Shown here piece after piece: positions 52,765 to 61,374 of a stretch of DNA of 64,000 nt. Numbering within the stretch: the first letter of the stretch is position 1; each line of letters starts with the position of its first letter. The translations under genes were made by a program, and so were the position numbers. Source of the DNA: CBDFGQ01 sp965247295 (lineage in GTDB: Bacteria > Chloroflexota > Dehalococcoidia > Lucifugimonadales > JAGWBF01); the NCBI GenBank assembly GCA_965247295.1, contig CBDFGQ010000008.1:186001-250000 (forward strand). Reading direction: 5' to 3'. Under the pieces are notes generated by a model that had not been told where the DNA came from, searched no databases, and worked only from the letters and a program-made list of their open reading frames with translations.

Positions 52765-53924
52765 TCACTCGCCTACCATTACCACGGGCGGCCTCTGTTG
52801 CCTGGCTTCGCCCAGCCTGGCCTGTATCTCCTCCAGGAGCCGGTCCAGGTTCCAGCCACGGGCGGCCGAAACGAGCACGCCGGAGCGACGAGACTCGATG
52901 GGCAAATCTCGGTCCCGATTTCCATCCCCCGGCGGGACCAGCAGGTCCACTTTGTTGACGGCCAGGAGGGTTGGTTTTGCGTCCAGCTCCAATTGGCGTA
53001 GTGTGTCTTCCACCACTTCCGCCTGTTCGGCAGCCTTCGGGTGGGTTATGTCAATGACGTGCACGAGCAGGTCCGCCTCGTGGAGCTCCTCCAGGGTGGC
53101 CCGGAAGGCGGCCGCGACCGTGGAAGGCAGCTTGTTTATAAACCCCACCGTATCGCTTAGGAGCACCTGCTCGCCTCCGGAAAGCCGGATGCGTCTGGTT
53201 ACCGGGTCTAGTGTAGAGAACAGCTTGTCCTGGACGACCACGCCGGCCTTGCTCAACGCGTTGAATAGGGTGCTCTTTCCCGCGTTGGTGTATCCAACCA
53301 GCGAGACCACGGGCAGGCGGGCCTGCTTCCGGCGGCTCATGTACGATGTCCGGCGCTGGCGGACAAGCTCCAGCTCCTGATCGAGCCGCTGGATCCGTTT
53401 GCGGATGAGGCGTCGGTCCGTCTCCAGCTGGGTTTCCCCGGGGCCCCGGGTCCCTATTCCGCCACCCAGCCGCTCCAGGTGGGACCATTGGCCCGCCAGC
53501 CGGGGCAGCAGGTACCGGTGCTGGGCCAGCTCCACCTGTAGCTGGCCCTCTCGGGTGCGGGCGTGGCGAGAGAAGATGTCCAGGATCAGGGCCGTCCTAT
53601 CGATCACCTTGACCTTCAGCGCGTTCTCCAGGTTGCGCTGCTGAGTGGGGGTGAGCTCGTCGTCGAAGATTACCAGTTCGCAACCGGTCTGCGCCGTGAG
53701 TTCCTTTAGCTCTTCTAGCTTCCCCGTGCCCAGGTAGTGGTGGCTGGGCCTGTCCAGGTTCTGGGTGATAGTTCCAGCGACCTCGGCCCCGGCGGTGTGG
53801 GCCAGCAGCCGGAGTTCCTCCAGCGACTCATCCAGGCTCCAGAGGACGTCCCGGCCTTTTTCCCCACACTGGCCAGAAGGGCCCGTTCGGACTCAGACTT
53901 GGTGTCTATGGGCGCTCTAGGAAT
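52765..53924 (-). pseudogene. hflX: GTPase HflX, disrupted by a single-base frameshift; ATT start
   Basis: The main frame from about 53850 to 52765 gives a full HflX core: LDESLEELRLLAHTAGAEV, then GGIGTRGPGETQLETDRR, P-loop GYTNAGKSTLFNALS and NKVD. The first ORF with a usual start begins only at the GTG at 53607, which would lose the HflX N-terminal domain. The missing N-terminus is encoded in another frame: SESERALLASVGKKAG, just upstream, needs a shift of one base at about 53848-53865. Upstream of that the frame has a TAG, a GGAGG and then ATT at 53924, with no ATG, GTG or TTG. HflX splits stalled ribosomes. It lies 13 bases after dapL. Confidence 0.7.
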
Positions 53925-53936
53925 GGTAGTTGCCTC

Positions 53937-55115
53937 CTATCCCCCGCTTGGAGGGGGTATTTGCCAGGACGCCAGCCGCTTTGCGCCCACCTCTACCTGC
54001 TCGTCTGGGGTGGTAAGGGACAGGCGTATGTACCCTTCGCCGTATTCACCGTAGCTGGAGCCTGGCGTAACCACGATGGTCAGGTCATCCAGGAGGCGGG
54101 CGGCGAACTCGGCGGATGTGTAACCCTGGGGGATCCTGGCCCAGATGTACAGGCAGGCCTTGGGCGGGGTCACCCGCAGGCCAAGCGTGGTGAGCACGTC
54201 CACGAGCCTGTCCCGGCGTCGCTGGTATATGGCGTTGTTGTGCTGAATGGGGTCCTGAGGTCCGGTAAGGGCCTCCATGGCCATCTCCTGGATTGCCTGA
54301 GGGATGCCCGAGTCTAGGTTGGCCTTAATCTGGAACAGTGCCTTAATCATGTCGGCGTTGCCCACGGCCATGCCGATGCGCCAGCCCGTCATGTTGAAGC
54401 ATTTGGAGAGGGAGTGGAACTCAAGCCCCACCTCTCTGGCACCGTCCACCTCCAGAAAGCTGGGTGCCCGGTAGCCGTCGTAGACCACCTCGCTGTAGGC
54501 GGCGTCGTGGAGCACCGCAATGTCGTACTTACGGGCGAACTCTATTGCCTTATGGTAATACTCTTCTGTGGCAACGGCCCCTGTGGGGTTGTTTGGGTAG
54601 TTGAGCCAGAGGACCCGAGCACCTCTGGCAACCTCGGCCGGTATGGCATCCAGGTCCGGCAGCCATCCATTCTCCTCCAAAAGGGGCATGCGGAAGGTCT
54701 CCCCGCCGGCGAACATGGTCCCTACGGCGTACACGGGATAGGCAGGGTCGGGCACCAGCGCTAGGTCTCCGGGGTCGAGGAAGCAGAGGGCCACGTGGCC
54801 TATGCCCTCCTTGGCGCCGATGAGCGGCAGCACCTCCGTATCGGGGTCCAGCCTGACCCCGAAGCGCTCTTCGTACCAGCCTGCGATGGCGCCCCGTAGC
54901 TCGGGAAGGCCATCCGACTCGGGATAGCGGTGATTGGGCAGGCTGTAGGATGCCTGCACCAGCCGCTCTATAATGTGGGATGGCGTGGGGATGTCGGGGT
55001 CCCCGATGCCGAAGGTGACCACGTCCTCCCCGGCGGCCCGCTTCTCGGCGAGGATGCGGGATATCTCCACGAAGGGGTAGGGCGCCAGCCGGTCAAGCCG
55101 TTTGGAAAATTTCAT
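53937..55115 (-). CDS. dapL: LL-diaminopimelate aminotransferase-like class I/II aminotransferase
   Basis: The 392-residue PLP enzyme begins MKFSKRLDRLAPYPF and has LIGAKEGIGHVALCFLDPGD in part, PNNPTGAVA and the lysine motif FHSLSKCFNMTGWRIGMAVG. The length and the first 60 residues match DapL-type aminotransferases, which make LL-diaminopimelate directly from tetrahydrodipicolinate. The nearby dapF supports that role. A general aspartate aminotransferase is the alternative. GAGGTAAATTGA precedes the ATG. Confidence 0.85.
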   Translation of the reverse strand: MKFSKRLDRLAPYPFVEISRILAEKRAAGEDVVTFGIGDPDIPTPSHIIERLVQASYSLPNHRYPESDGLPELRGAIAGWYEERFGVRLDPDTEVLPLIGAKEGIGHVALCFLDPGDLALVPDPAYPVYAVGTMFAGGETFRMPLLEENGWLPDLDAIPAEVARGARVLWLNYPNNPTGAVATEEYYHKAIEFARKYDIAVLHDAAYSEVVYDGYRAPSFLEVDGAREVGLEFHSLSKCFNMTGWRIGMAVGNADMIKALFQIKANLDSGIPQAIQEMAMEALTGPQDPIQHNNAIYQRRRDRLVDVLTTLGLRVTPPKACLYIWARIPQGYTSAEFAARLLDDLTIVVTPGSSYGEYGEGYIRLSLTTPDEQVEVGAKRLASWQIPPPSGG

Positions 55116-55137
55116 TCAATTTACCTCTATCTTCGCA

Positions 55138-56055
55138 CTACGGTTGTGCAGGCGTTAACTCGCTAAGGGCCCAGTTTAGCAGCTGTAACGAACATGACAC
55201 TGCACAGATAACATCATCTTCTTCCACGGTAAGTCTGCCACCCTTGAGGACGTCATTCCTTACGCCTACCATTCTACGGAAATGCTGAAATCTCTCTGTT
55301 TCTTCAGCAGCATCTTTTGGGTTAGTTACGTCCCGAACCCAATCTCCAAACATGCGTCTTACTGGTGGGTTTCTCCCCTTAGTCGGATCGCATTCATCGA
55401 TGTATGCTTCCCGATGGGTTTCACGATGCCAGCGCCCAACTATGGCAAGGGACGATTGGTAAAGCGAGATGAATTTGACAACGGGATTCTCGTCTGAAAT
55501 CCCCTTCCCATACCAGCGGAGAGCACGATTGATATGGTCCGGGATGGTCTTAAGCGGCTTTCTAGAGAATTTCCCCAAGGCCTCTACGGCATATTGTTTA
55601 GTCATCGCTGTGCTGGTGACCCACGTTCCGGCAGGAAAGTAGGTGGTTTTTTCGGGCTTATCGTTCAAATAGGCACCACTCTGCACTTTGTTAAGTATAG
55701 GATTCCCTTTACCCAAAACGACGCTCAGCAAGCCAGCCAAGGCTTCAACCGAGTCACGTGCGGTATGTATGCAATCAGCCGGAGCATCTCCTTTCCCTAT
55801 CGCATAGATGAGTAAAGATGGTGGCTCAATCAATGATACTTTCATCGTTCCAGTCGAATCAAACTGAGGCAAGGGCACGGCCTCGGAGCAAAAAACGACC
55901 TGCCAATCACTGCCCTCAAGCCTAAACTCTTGGTAGGGAGACCACTGGCCAGGCAAATCAAAAGCTTGGTAGAAGCCAGTTGGAAATGGCCATCCATTTT
56001 TCTTCCAGACGGCATTAATTTCGTCCTTTGGCCTACGGTAAGGATCCATTAACAT
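55138..56055 (-). CDS. Protein of unknown function with a HEPN-like helical region, inserted in the dap operon
   Basis: The 305-residue protein is not part of lysine biosynthesis. The first half is alpha/beta and Trp/Phe-rich. The second half is helical with HINRALRWYGKGISDENPVVKF in part, ISLYQSSLAIVGRW and FRRMVGVRNDVLKGGRL, a pattern like Apea/HEPN-type abortive-infection proteins; the RN(x)4 motif lacks the usual His (RNDVLK). It starts 3 bases after the dapF stop and ends 22 bases before dapL. Its DNA is more A+T-rich than dapF or dapL, which suggests a later insertion. Confidence 0.65.
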   Translation of the reverse strand: MLMDPYRRPKDEINAVWKKNGWPFPTGFYQAFDLPGQWSPYQEFRLEGSDWQVVFCSEAVPLPQFDSTGTMKVSLIEPPSLLIYAIGKGDAPADCIHTARDSVEALAGLLSVVLGKGNPILNKVQSGAYLNDKPEKTTYFPAGTWVTSTAMTKQYAVEALGKFSRKPLKTIPDHINRALRWYGKGISDENPVVKFISLYQSSLAIVGRWHRETHREAYIDECDPTKGRNPPVRRMFGDWVRDVTNPKDAAEETERFQHFRRMVGVRNDVLKGGRLTVEEDDVICAVSCSLQLLNWALSELTPAQP

Positions 56056-56058
56056 ATT

Positions 56059-56922
56059 TTACTTGTTGTCCCTCCACTCGCCCTGGAATACCTCCACGGC
56101 GTCGCCCTCCAGGTACACCTCCCCCTCGCCGTCCCAGCTAACGTTCAGCGTGCCGCCGGGGAGAGTTATGTCAACGGCGTCGCCGGTGAGCCCCAGCAGC
56201 CGAGAGGCCACGATTATGGCAGAGGCGCCGCTACCGCAGGCCATGGTCTCCCCCGAGCCCCGCTCCCACACTCGGGCCTGTATGAGTCCCTCGGCTTCCA
56301 CGTTGACTATCTCGAAGTTCACCCGCCGGGGGAACATGGGGTGTCGCTCCACCTGGGGTCCAACGAGGTGCAGTGGGAACCTGTCCACCGGCTCCTCGAT
56401 GAACGCCACTGCATGGGGATTGCCCATGGAGACGAAGCTGAGCTTCAGTTCCCTGCCCTCGATTTTGACTGGGTAATTGACCACGGCCTTTCCAATCTTC
56501 TGCCCCAGCGCTCTGTCGACCTCCACCGGCACTTGATGCGGCTCCAGCTTTGGAGCCCCCATATCGACCCTGGCCCGCACGACTTTGCCGTCTTCCATTA
56601 TCGGCACGACGGTCCTGATCCCGCCCAGGGTCTCCACCCTCAGTCCACCCTGGTCTGGCTGGACTATGCCCCGTTCGATGGCGTACTTGGCGAAGCAGCG
56701 TATCCCGTTCCCACACATCTCTCCTTCGGAGCCGTCGGCGTTGAACGTGCGCATCCTCAGATGGGCCACCTGGGATGGCAGGATGAGGATGATCCCGTCC
56801 CCGCCCACTCCGAAGTGGCGGTCGCTCATGGCGGTGGCAAGGGCCGGCCAGTCGGCCTCGGTCGACCGGGCGTCTATGAATATGTAGTCGTTGCCCGCAC
56901 CCTGCATCTTGGAGAATTTCAT
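56059..56922 (-). CDS. dapF: Diaminopimelate epimerase
   Basis: The 287-residue protein has the two catalytic cysteines, Cys70 in GEMCGNGIRC and Cys229 in TMACGSGAS, and KMQGAGNDYIFID at the N-terminus. It interconverts LL- and meso-diaminopimelate for lysine and peptidoglycan. Its start overlaps the miaA stop by 4 bases (ATGA), so the two are coupled. Confidence 0.96.
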   Translation of the reverse strand: MKFSKMQGAGNDYIFIDARSTEADWPALATAMSDRHFGVGGDGIILILPSQVAHLRMRTFNADGSEGEMCGNGIRCFAKYAIERGIVQPDQGGLRVETLGGIRTVVPIMEDGKVVRARVDMGAPKLEPHQVPVEVDRALGQKIGKAVVNYPVKIEGRELKLSFVSMGNPHAVAFIEEPVDRFPLHLVGPQVERHPMFPRRVNFEIVNVEAEGLIQARVWERGSGETMACGSGASAIIVASRLLGLTGDAVDITLPGGTLNVSWDGEGEVYLEGDAVEVFQGEWRDNK

Positions 56923-57920
56923 GGCAGCAACTCCTCCCTGGCTGAGCCCATTTTATCACAGCCAATTCCCCGGCTTAAAAAGCTTTCCACCAGGGTCTTG
57001 GCCTGACCGGGTGTATCCGGGCCCGCCTCCAGCCAGTGGATCCTGGGGTCACCCGGGCGGAACCAGGCGTGCTGGTGCCGGGCGAGACGGTGGGTCTGAT
57101 TCTGGATTCGCCTGGCTGCCTCCTCCAGGTTGATCTCACCGCGAATGTGGAGCGCGATCTCCTTGTAGCCCATACTGGACATGCAGGGCAGGTCCGGACC
57201 ATAGCCTCTTTCCAGGAGGCCGCGCACCTCCTCCACCAACCCGTTCTCCAGCATCTCCCCCACACGACGGTCAATGGCCTGATATAGCTCTTGTCGTTCC
57301 ATCGTGAGCCCGACTACCAGGCAATCGTAGGGCGGCCGCTGCCTACGGTGGTCGGTTAAGGGTGATATGCCAGTGGCGTGGTAGACCTCCAGGGCGCGTA
57401 TTACCCGCCGGAGATTGTGGGGATGTGTTTTGGACGCCGCCGCCGGATCTACTTCGGCCAGCTGGCGATGTATCGCCTCGGGGCCTTCGCGGCACGCTCT
57501 ACTCTCTAGGTCGGCCCTCAAGGTAGGGTTGGGAGGGACGTGGGGGACGCGCCAGCCCTCCACCAGGGCCCAGATGTACTGCCCGGTGCCGCCCGTGACT
57601 ATGGGAAGCCTGCCCCTCCGCTGGATGTTTTGGATGGCCTGGGAGGCCAGGGCCAGGAACATGGCCAGGTTGAACTCCTGGTCCGGGTCGAGTATGTCTA
57701 TCAGGTGGTGGGGCATCTGGGCCAGGTCCTGGGGAGAGGGCTTGGAGGTGCCGATGTCCATGTGGCGATATACCTGTCGGCTGTCGGCGTTGACGATTTC
57801 GCCGTTGTACGCCTGGGCCAGCTCCAAGGCCAAGGCGCTCTTACCCGCGGCAGTGGGGCCTACGACAAAAACTACGGACACTTTTGATGGGGACACTTCG
57901 TTTGATGGAGGACGGGTCAC
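56919..57920 (-). CDS. miaA: tRNA dimethylallyltransferase MiaA
   Basis: The 333-residue protein has the P-loop GPTAAGKS (21-28), NADSRQVYRHMDIGTSKPS, HHLIDILDPDQEF and the C-terminal QNQTHRLARHQHAWFR. It attaches an isopentenyl group to A37 of tRNAs reading UNN codons. It is the first gene of the miaA-dapF-insert-dapL-hflX run. No strong promoter was found in the 180-base gap before it. Confidence 0.95.
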   Translation of the reverse strand: MTRPPSNEVSPSKVSVVFVVGPTAAGKSALALELAQAYNGEIVNADSRQVYRHMDIGTSKPSPQDLAQMPHHLIDILDPDQEFNLAMFLALASQAIQNIQRRGRLPIVTGGTGQYIWALVEGWRVPHVPPNPTLRADLESRACREGPEAIHRQLAEVDPAAASKTHPHNLRRVIRALEVYHATGISPLTDHRRQRPPYDCLVVGLTMERQELYQAIDRRVGEMLENGLVEEVRGLLERGYGPDLPCMSSMGYKEIALHIRGEINLEEAARRIQNQTHRLARHQHAWFRPGDPRIHWLEAGPDTPGQAKTLVESFLSRGIGCDKMGSAREELLP

Positions 57921-58100
57921 CCTGTGGGGTGCTACCTGGGCTGGATTCCCATTCCTGTCGACTGTTTGTCGTAAGCGTACATCGGCCGCATCGACTGAAC
58001 AAGTAGAGTCAGGGGTTCGATCTTAGGACTTGTGTGATTTACATGGATAGCTCAGGCCTACCAGACTCACATTCATCTCGGCTGATGGGCATGGGGCGCG

Positions 58101-58868
58101 TTACGCCCTACCCTTGGCACCCGCCGTTATTCTGGCGATCTCCGCGAACTGGTCGGCGCGGAGGCTGGCGCCCCCCACCAGCGCACCGTGGATACTCTCT
58201 TCCCTCACGAAGCCCTCGACGTTGTCGGGGTTGACGCTGCCCCCGTAGAGCAGCGGAACCCCTTTGGCGGCTTCGGCCCCGTAGAGGTCTGTGAGGATCC
58301 GGAGGATGACTCCGCCCATGATCTCCGACGCCTCCTGGGGCGTCGCGGCCAGCCCTGTGCCTATGGCCCATACGGGCTCGTAGGCGATCGCCAGCTGGGT
58401 TATGTCGGCGACCCCCTTCAGACCAGCCTTGACCTGGCCAGCGATTATCTCGGCCGCCCTGCCTTCGCCCCGCTGCTCCTGGGTCTCCCCCACGCAGAGG
58501 ATGGGCCGCAGCGCCGCTGTTAACGCGGCCTTCACCTTTAGGTTTATTAGCTGGTCGGTTTCGCCGAAGTGCTGCCTCCGCTCCGAGTGACCCACAATAA
58601 CATACTGACACAGGAGGGAGAGCATGGCGGGAGAGATTTCTCCGGTAAAGGCCCCCTCGTCCTGATAGTACATATTCTGAGCCCCCAGCCTGACAGAGCT
58701 TCCACGTATTGCCGTGCCAACGGCCTCCAGCGATATGAACGGAGGACATATCACCTTCTCAACCCCGGGCACGGCATCCAAAGACGCCACCAACTCCTGG
58801 GCTAGCTCACGGGCCTCGTTGACAGAGGTGTTCATCTTCCAGTTGCCGACGACCATGGGAACTGGCAT
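58101..58868 (-). CDS. tpiA: Triosephosphate isomerase
   Basis: The 255-residue TIM barrel has VGNWKMN at the N-terminus, the catalytic His in IVGHSERRQHFGE and the catalytic Glu in AYEPVWAIGTG, followed by LLYGGSVNPDN. It interconverts dihydroxyacetone phosphate and glyceraldehyde-3-phosphate. It is the last gene of the lower-glycolysis run. Confidence 0.97.
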   Translation of the reverse strand: MPVPMVVGNWKMNTSVNEARELAQELVASLDAVPGVEKVICPPFISLEAVGTAIRGSSVRLGAQNMYYQDEGAFTGEISPAMLSLLCQYVIVGHSERRQHFGETDQLINLKVKAALTAALRPILCVGETQEQRGEGRAAEIIAGQVKAGLKGVADITQLAIAYEPVWAIGTGLAATPQEASEIMGGVILRILTDLYGAEAAKGVPLLYGGSVNPDNVEGFVREESIHGALVGGASLRADQFAEIARITAGAKGRA

Positions 58869-58951
58869 GGCAGTAACCTCAACGTATTGTGGATGGGCTC
58901 AACGGTGGAAGTGGTTCCTGTGTCCTCTACCCAACTCTGTCTCGGCCGGCG

Positions 58952-60157
58952 TTACGGGCCGTACTTTGCCAGCTTACCGGCATGGGCCAGGGCCAGAAGC
59001 ATGACCTGGGTAGCCGGCAGTCTGCCCAGGGGGCCGGCGGCGCAGCTGCGCTCCGAGAAGGACCTGACCCCCTCTCCCAGAGTCCAGCGGGAGCGAATCA
59101 GGAGGGGCACGGGATGCCAGCTATGGGCGGCCATGATCGCGGGCGTGGAGTGGTCTCCGGCTATCACAAGCACGTCTGGCTCCAGGTCCCGCAAACGGGG
59201 CATGTAGGAGTCCAGCTCCTCCAGGGCTCGGACCTTCGCCTCAAAGTCGCCGTCCTCACCGGCGGCATCGGCGGGCTTGTAGTGAACGTAGAAGAAGTCG
59301 TGCTCTTCGTAGCACTGGACCAGGGTCTCTAGCTCGTCGGAGAATGTCCTGCCCGTGGGGATGACTTTTATTCCGACTGTGGTGGCGAGGCCGCGATACA
59401 TGGGGTAGGCGGCGATGGCGGCGGGAGTCAGCCCGTAGGTCTCTCCCATCGGAGGAAGGTGGGGCAGGCTGGAGATGCCCCTGAGAAGCACCATGTTGGC
59501 CCGCTCTTCCCCTCCCAGGACCTTCTTGGCCTGGGCGACAAACTCGTTAATTATCCTGGCGGTCCTTTCTCCCTCGGGGGCTAGAGGCTGGGCGACTAGC
59601 GCCGGAACACCCGTCCTCTGCGGGTCGGTCTCGGTAGCCTTGTCGCTGAGCCCCTCGCCCCGCATGTGCAGCACGAACCGGTAGCCCTCCACGGGATACA
59701 CGTTAAGCTCAGCGCCCTCCACTTCTATCTTGTTCAGGTCCCGGCAGAGAGGCGTAGAGACCTCGGTGAGAATCCGGCCCGCCCTCCGATCCACCAGAAG
59801 CCCCTGGGAATCGACGGTGCTGAAGTTCCCCCTGGCGCAGACCTCTCCCTCTTTGAGGGCGACTTCGATGCCCAGGGCCTCCAGAACGCCCCTTCCAATG
59901 AGGTACTTCAGAGGGTCGTACCCGAAGAGGGCAAGGTGTCCTGGGCCGCTTCCCGGCGTTATCCCGGGCAGCACGGGCACCGTCAGGCCGCAGGCGCTCT
60001 GCTGGGCAAGCTGGTCCAGGTTGGGGGTACTCGCGGATTCCAGCTCCGATAGACGGGTCTCCGGGTCGGGCAGGCCGCCCAGCCCGTCCACCACAAGCAT
60101 CACTATCTTGGACGGCGTCGTCTTGTAGCAGTCCCTGATGGCCGCCAGGTCTATCAT
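58952..60157 (-). CDS. apgM: 2,3-bisphosphoglycerate-independent phosphoglycerate mutase, archaeal type
   Basis: The 401-residue alkaline-phosphatase-fold enzyme has the N-terminal metal site VMLVVDGLGGLPDPETR and STPNLDQLAQQSACG. GPGHLALFGYDP, VIAGDHSTPA and HSWHPVPLLI supply other metal ligands. It belongs to the shorter ApgM branch, distinct from GpmI. It converts 3- to 2-phosphoglycerate and lies beside pgk and tpiA. AGAGGGG precedes the ATG. Confidence 0.92.
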   Translation of the reverse strand: MIDLAAIRDCYKTTPSKIVMLVVDGLGGLPDPETRLSELESASTPNLDQLAQQSACGLTVPVLPGITPGSGPGHLALFGYDPLKYLIGRGVLEALGIEVALKEGEVCARGNFSTVDSQGLLVDRRAGRILTEVSTPLCRDLNKIEVEGAELNVYPVEGYRFVLHMRGEGLSDKATETDPQRTGVPALVAQPLAPEGERTARIINEFVAQAKKVLGGEERANMVLLRGISSLPHLPPMGETYGLTPAAIAAYPMYRGLATTVGIKVIPTGRTFSDELETLVQCYEEHDFFYVHYKPADAAGEDGDFEAKVRALEELDSYMPRLRDLEPDVLVIAGDHSTPAIMAAHSWHPVPLLIRSRWTLGEGVRSFSERSCAAGPLGRLPATQVMLLALAHAGKLAKYGP

Positions 60158-60168
60158 GCCGTTCCCCT

Positions 60169-61371
60169 CTAGGCGGAGTCCTTATCGGTCAGCGCAGCGA
60201 TGCCGGGCAGCTCCTTCCCCTCCATGAACTCCAGGGAGGCGCCACCGCCCGTGGAAACGTGGGTCATCCTGTCGGCGAGGCCCAACTCCTCCACTGCCTC
60301 AGCGGTGGATCCACCGCCCACCACGATGGTGGCGTCGAGGCCTGCCAGGGCCTCGCCTATGCGGCGCGTTCCCTCGGCGAAGGCCGGGAACTCGTGCACG
60401 CCCATGGGCCCGTTCCAGATCACCGTCCTGCACCCTTGGAGCCCCGCCGTGTACTCCTCTACGCTTGCGGGGCCGATGTCCATGACGTACCATCCATCGG
60501 GCACATTGTCGACGCTCACGGTGCGCACCTCGTTAGGTTCGGCGGCAAATTCCGGAGAGACCACTACATCCTGTGGTAGGTGGACACAAATACCCGCATC
60601 TCTGGCACGCTGTAAAAGCTGGGATCCCATCTCTAGCTTGTCCTCGTCTACGGACGAAGCACCCATGGAATGGCCCAGGCTCCTCAGGAAGGTCACGGCC
60701 GCCCCTCCTCCGATAAAAAGCCGGTCCAACCGGTTCAGGATATTTTCCAGGACCACGATCTTGTCGCTTACCTTGGCCCCGCCCATCACGGCCGCCAGCG
60801 GTCTGATAGGCGCCTCCAGGGCCTTCCCCATGACATCCAGCTCTCGTTCCAGCAAAAACCCTGCCACTGAGGGGAGGTACAGGGGCACGCCCACCGTGGA
60901 TGCATGGGCGCGGTGGGCGACTGCGAACGCATCCATGACGAAAATGTCCGCCAGGGAGGCCAGGGCCATGGCAAACGTGGGGTCCCGCTTCTCCTCTCCG
61001 GGATGAAAACGCAGGTTCTCCAGCATCAGGATGTCGCCGGGAGCCATGGTGGCCTCGGCCTTTTCCGGCTCGGGACCAACGCAGTCCCTCAAGCTCTTTA
61101 CCGGGCGCGACAGCAAGGCAGACAGTCTATCAGCCACAGGAGCCATGCGCAGCTCCTCTACCACTTTCCCTTTGGGCCTGCCTAGATGGGAACAGAGAAT
61201 GATCTTGCACTTTTGGTCCAACAGGTACTGGATAGTGGGAAGGGTCGCCCTCAGGCGGTGGTCGTAGGACGACAGCGCCTCCGCCCCCTGCTCGATCGGG
61301 ACGTTAAAGTCCACCCTCACCAGAACGCGCTTCCCGCCCAGGTCCACGTCCCTGATCGTCTTCTTGGCCAC
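60169..61371 (-). CDS. pgk: Phosphoglycerate kinase
   Basis: The 400-residue protein has VLVRVDFNVP at 14-23, LCSHLGRPKGK, LLLERELDVMGKAL, VMGGAKVSDKI and VVGGGSTAEAVEELG, the full set of Pgk motifs. It makes ATP from 1,3-bisphosphoglycerate. The start is GTG at 61371, only 3 bases after the stop of the polyprenyl-synthase-like gene, so the two are likely cotranslated. Confidence 0.97.
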   Translation of the reverse strand: MAKKTIRDVDLGGKRVLVRVDFNVPIEQGAEALSSYDHRLRATLPTIQYLLDQKCKIILCSHLGRPKGKVVEELRMAPVADRLSALLSRPVKSLRDCVGPEPEKAEATMAPGDILMLENLRFHPGEEKRDPTFAMALASLADIFVMDAFAVAHRAHASTVGVPLYLPSVAGFLLERELDVMGKALEAPIRPLAAVMGGAKVSDKIVVLENILNRLDRLFIGGGAAVTFLRSLGHSMGASSVDEDKLEMGSQLLQRARDAGICVHLPQDVVVSPEFAAEPNEVRTVSVDNVPDGWYVMDIGPASVEEYTAGLQGCRTVIWNGPMGVHEFPAFAEGTRRIGEALAGLDATIVVGGGSTAEAVEELGLADRMTHVSTGGGASLEFMEGKELPGIAALTDKDSA

Positions 61372-61374
61372 GTC

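Noticed and set aside
53848..53865. Programmed -1 frameshift in hflX on the A-run
   Set aside because: The heptamer is G AAA AAG rather than the usual X XXY YYZ, and no downstream pseudoknot was evident; an indel or reading error is simpler. Kept as a finding only.
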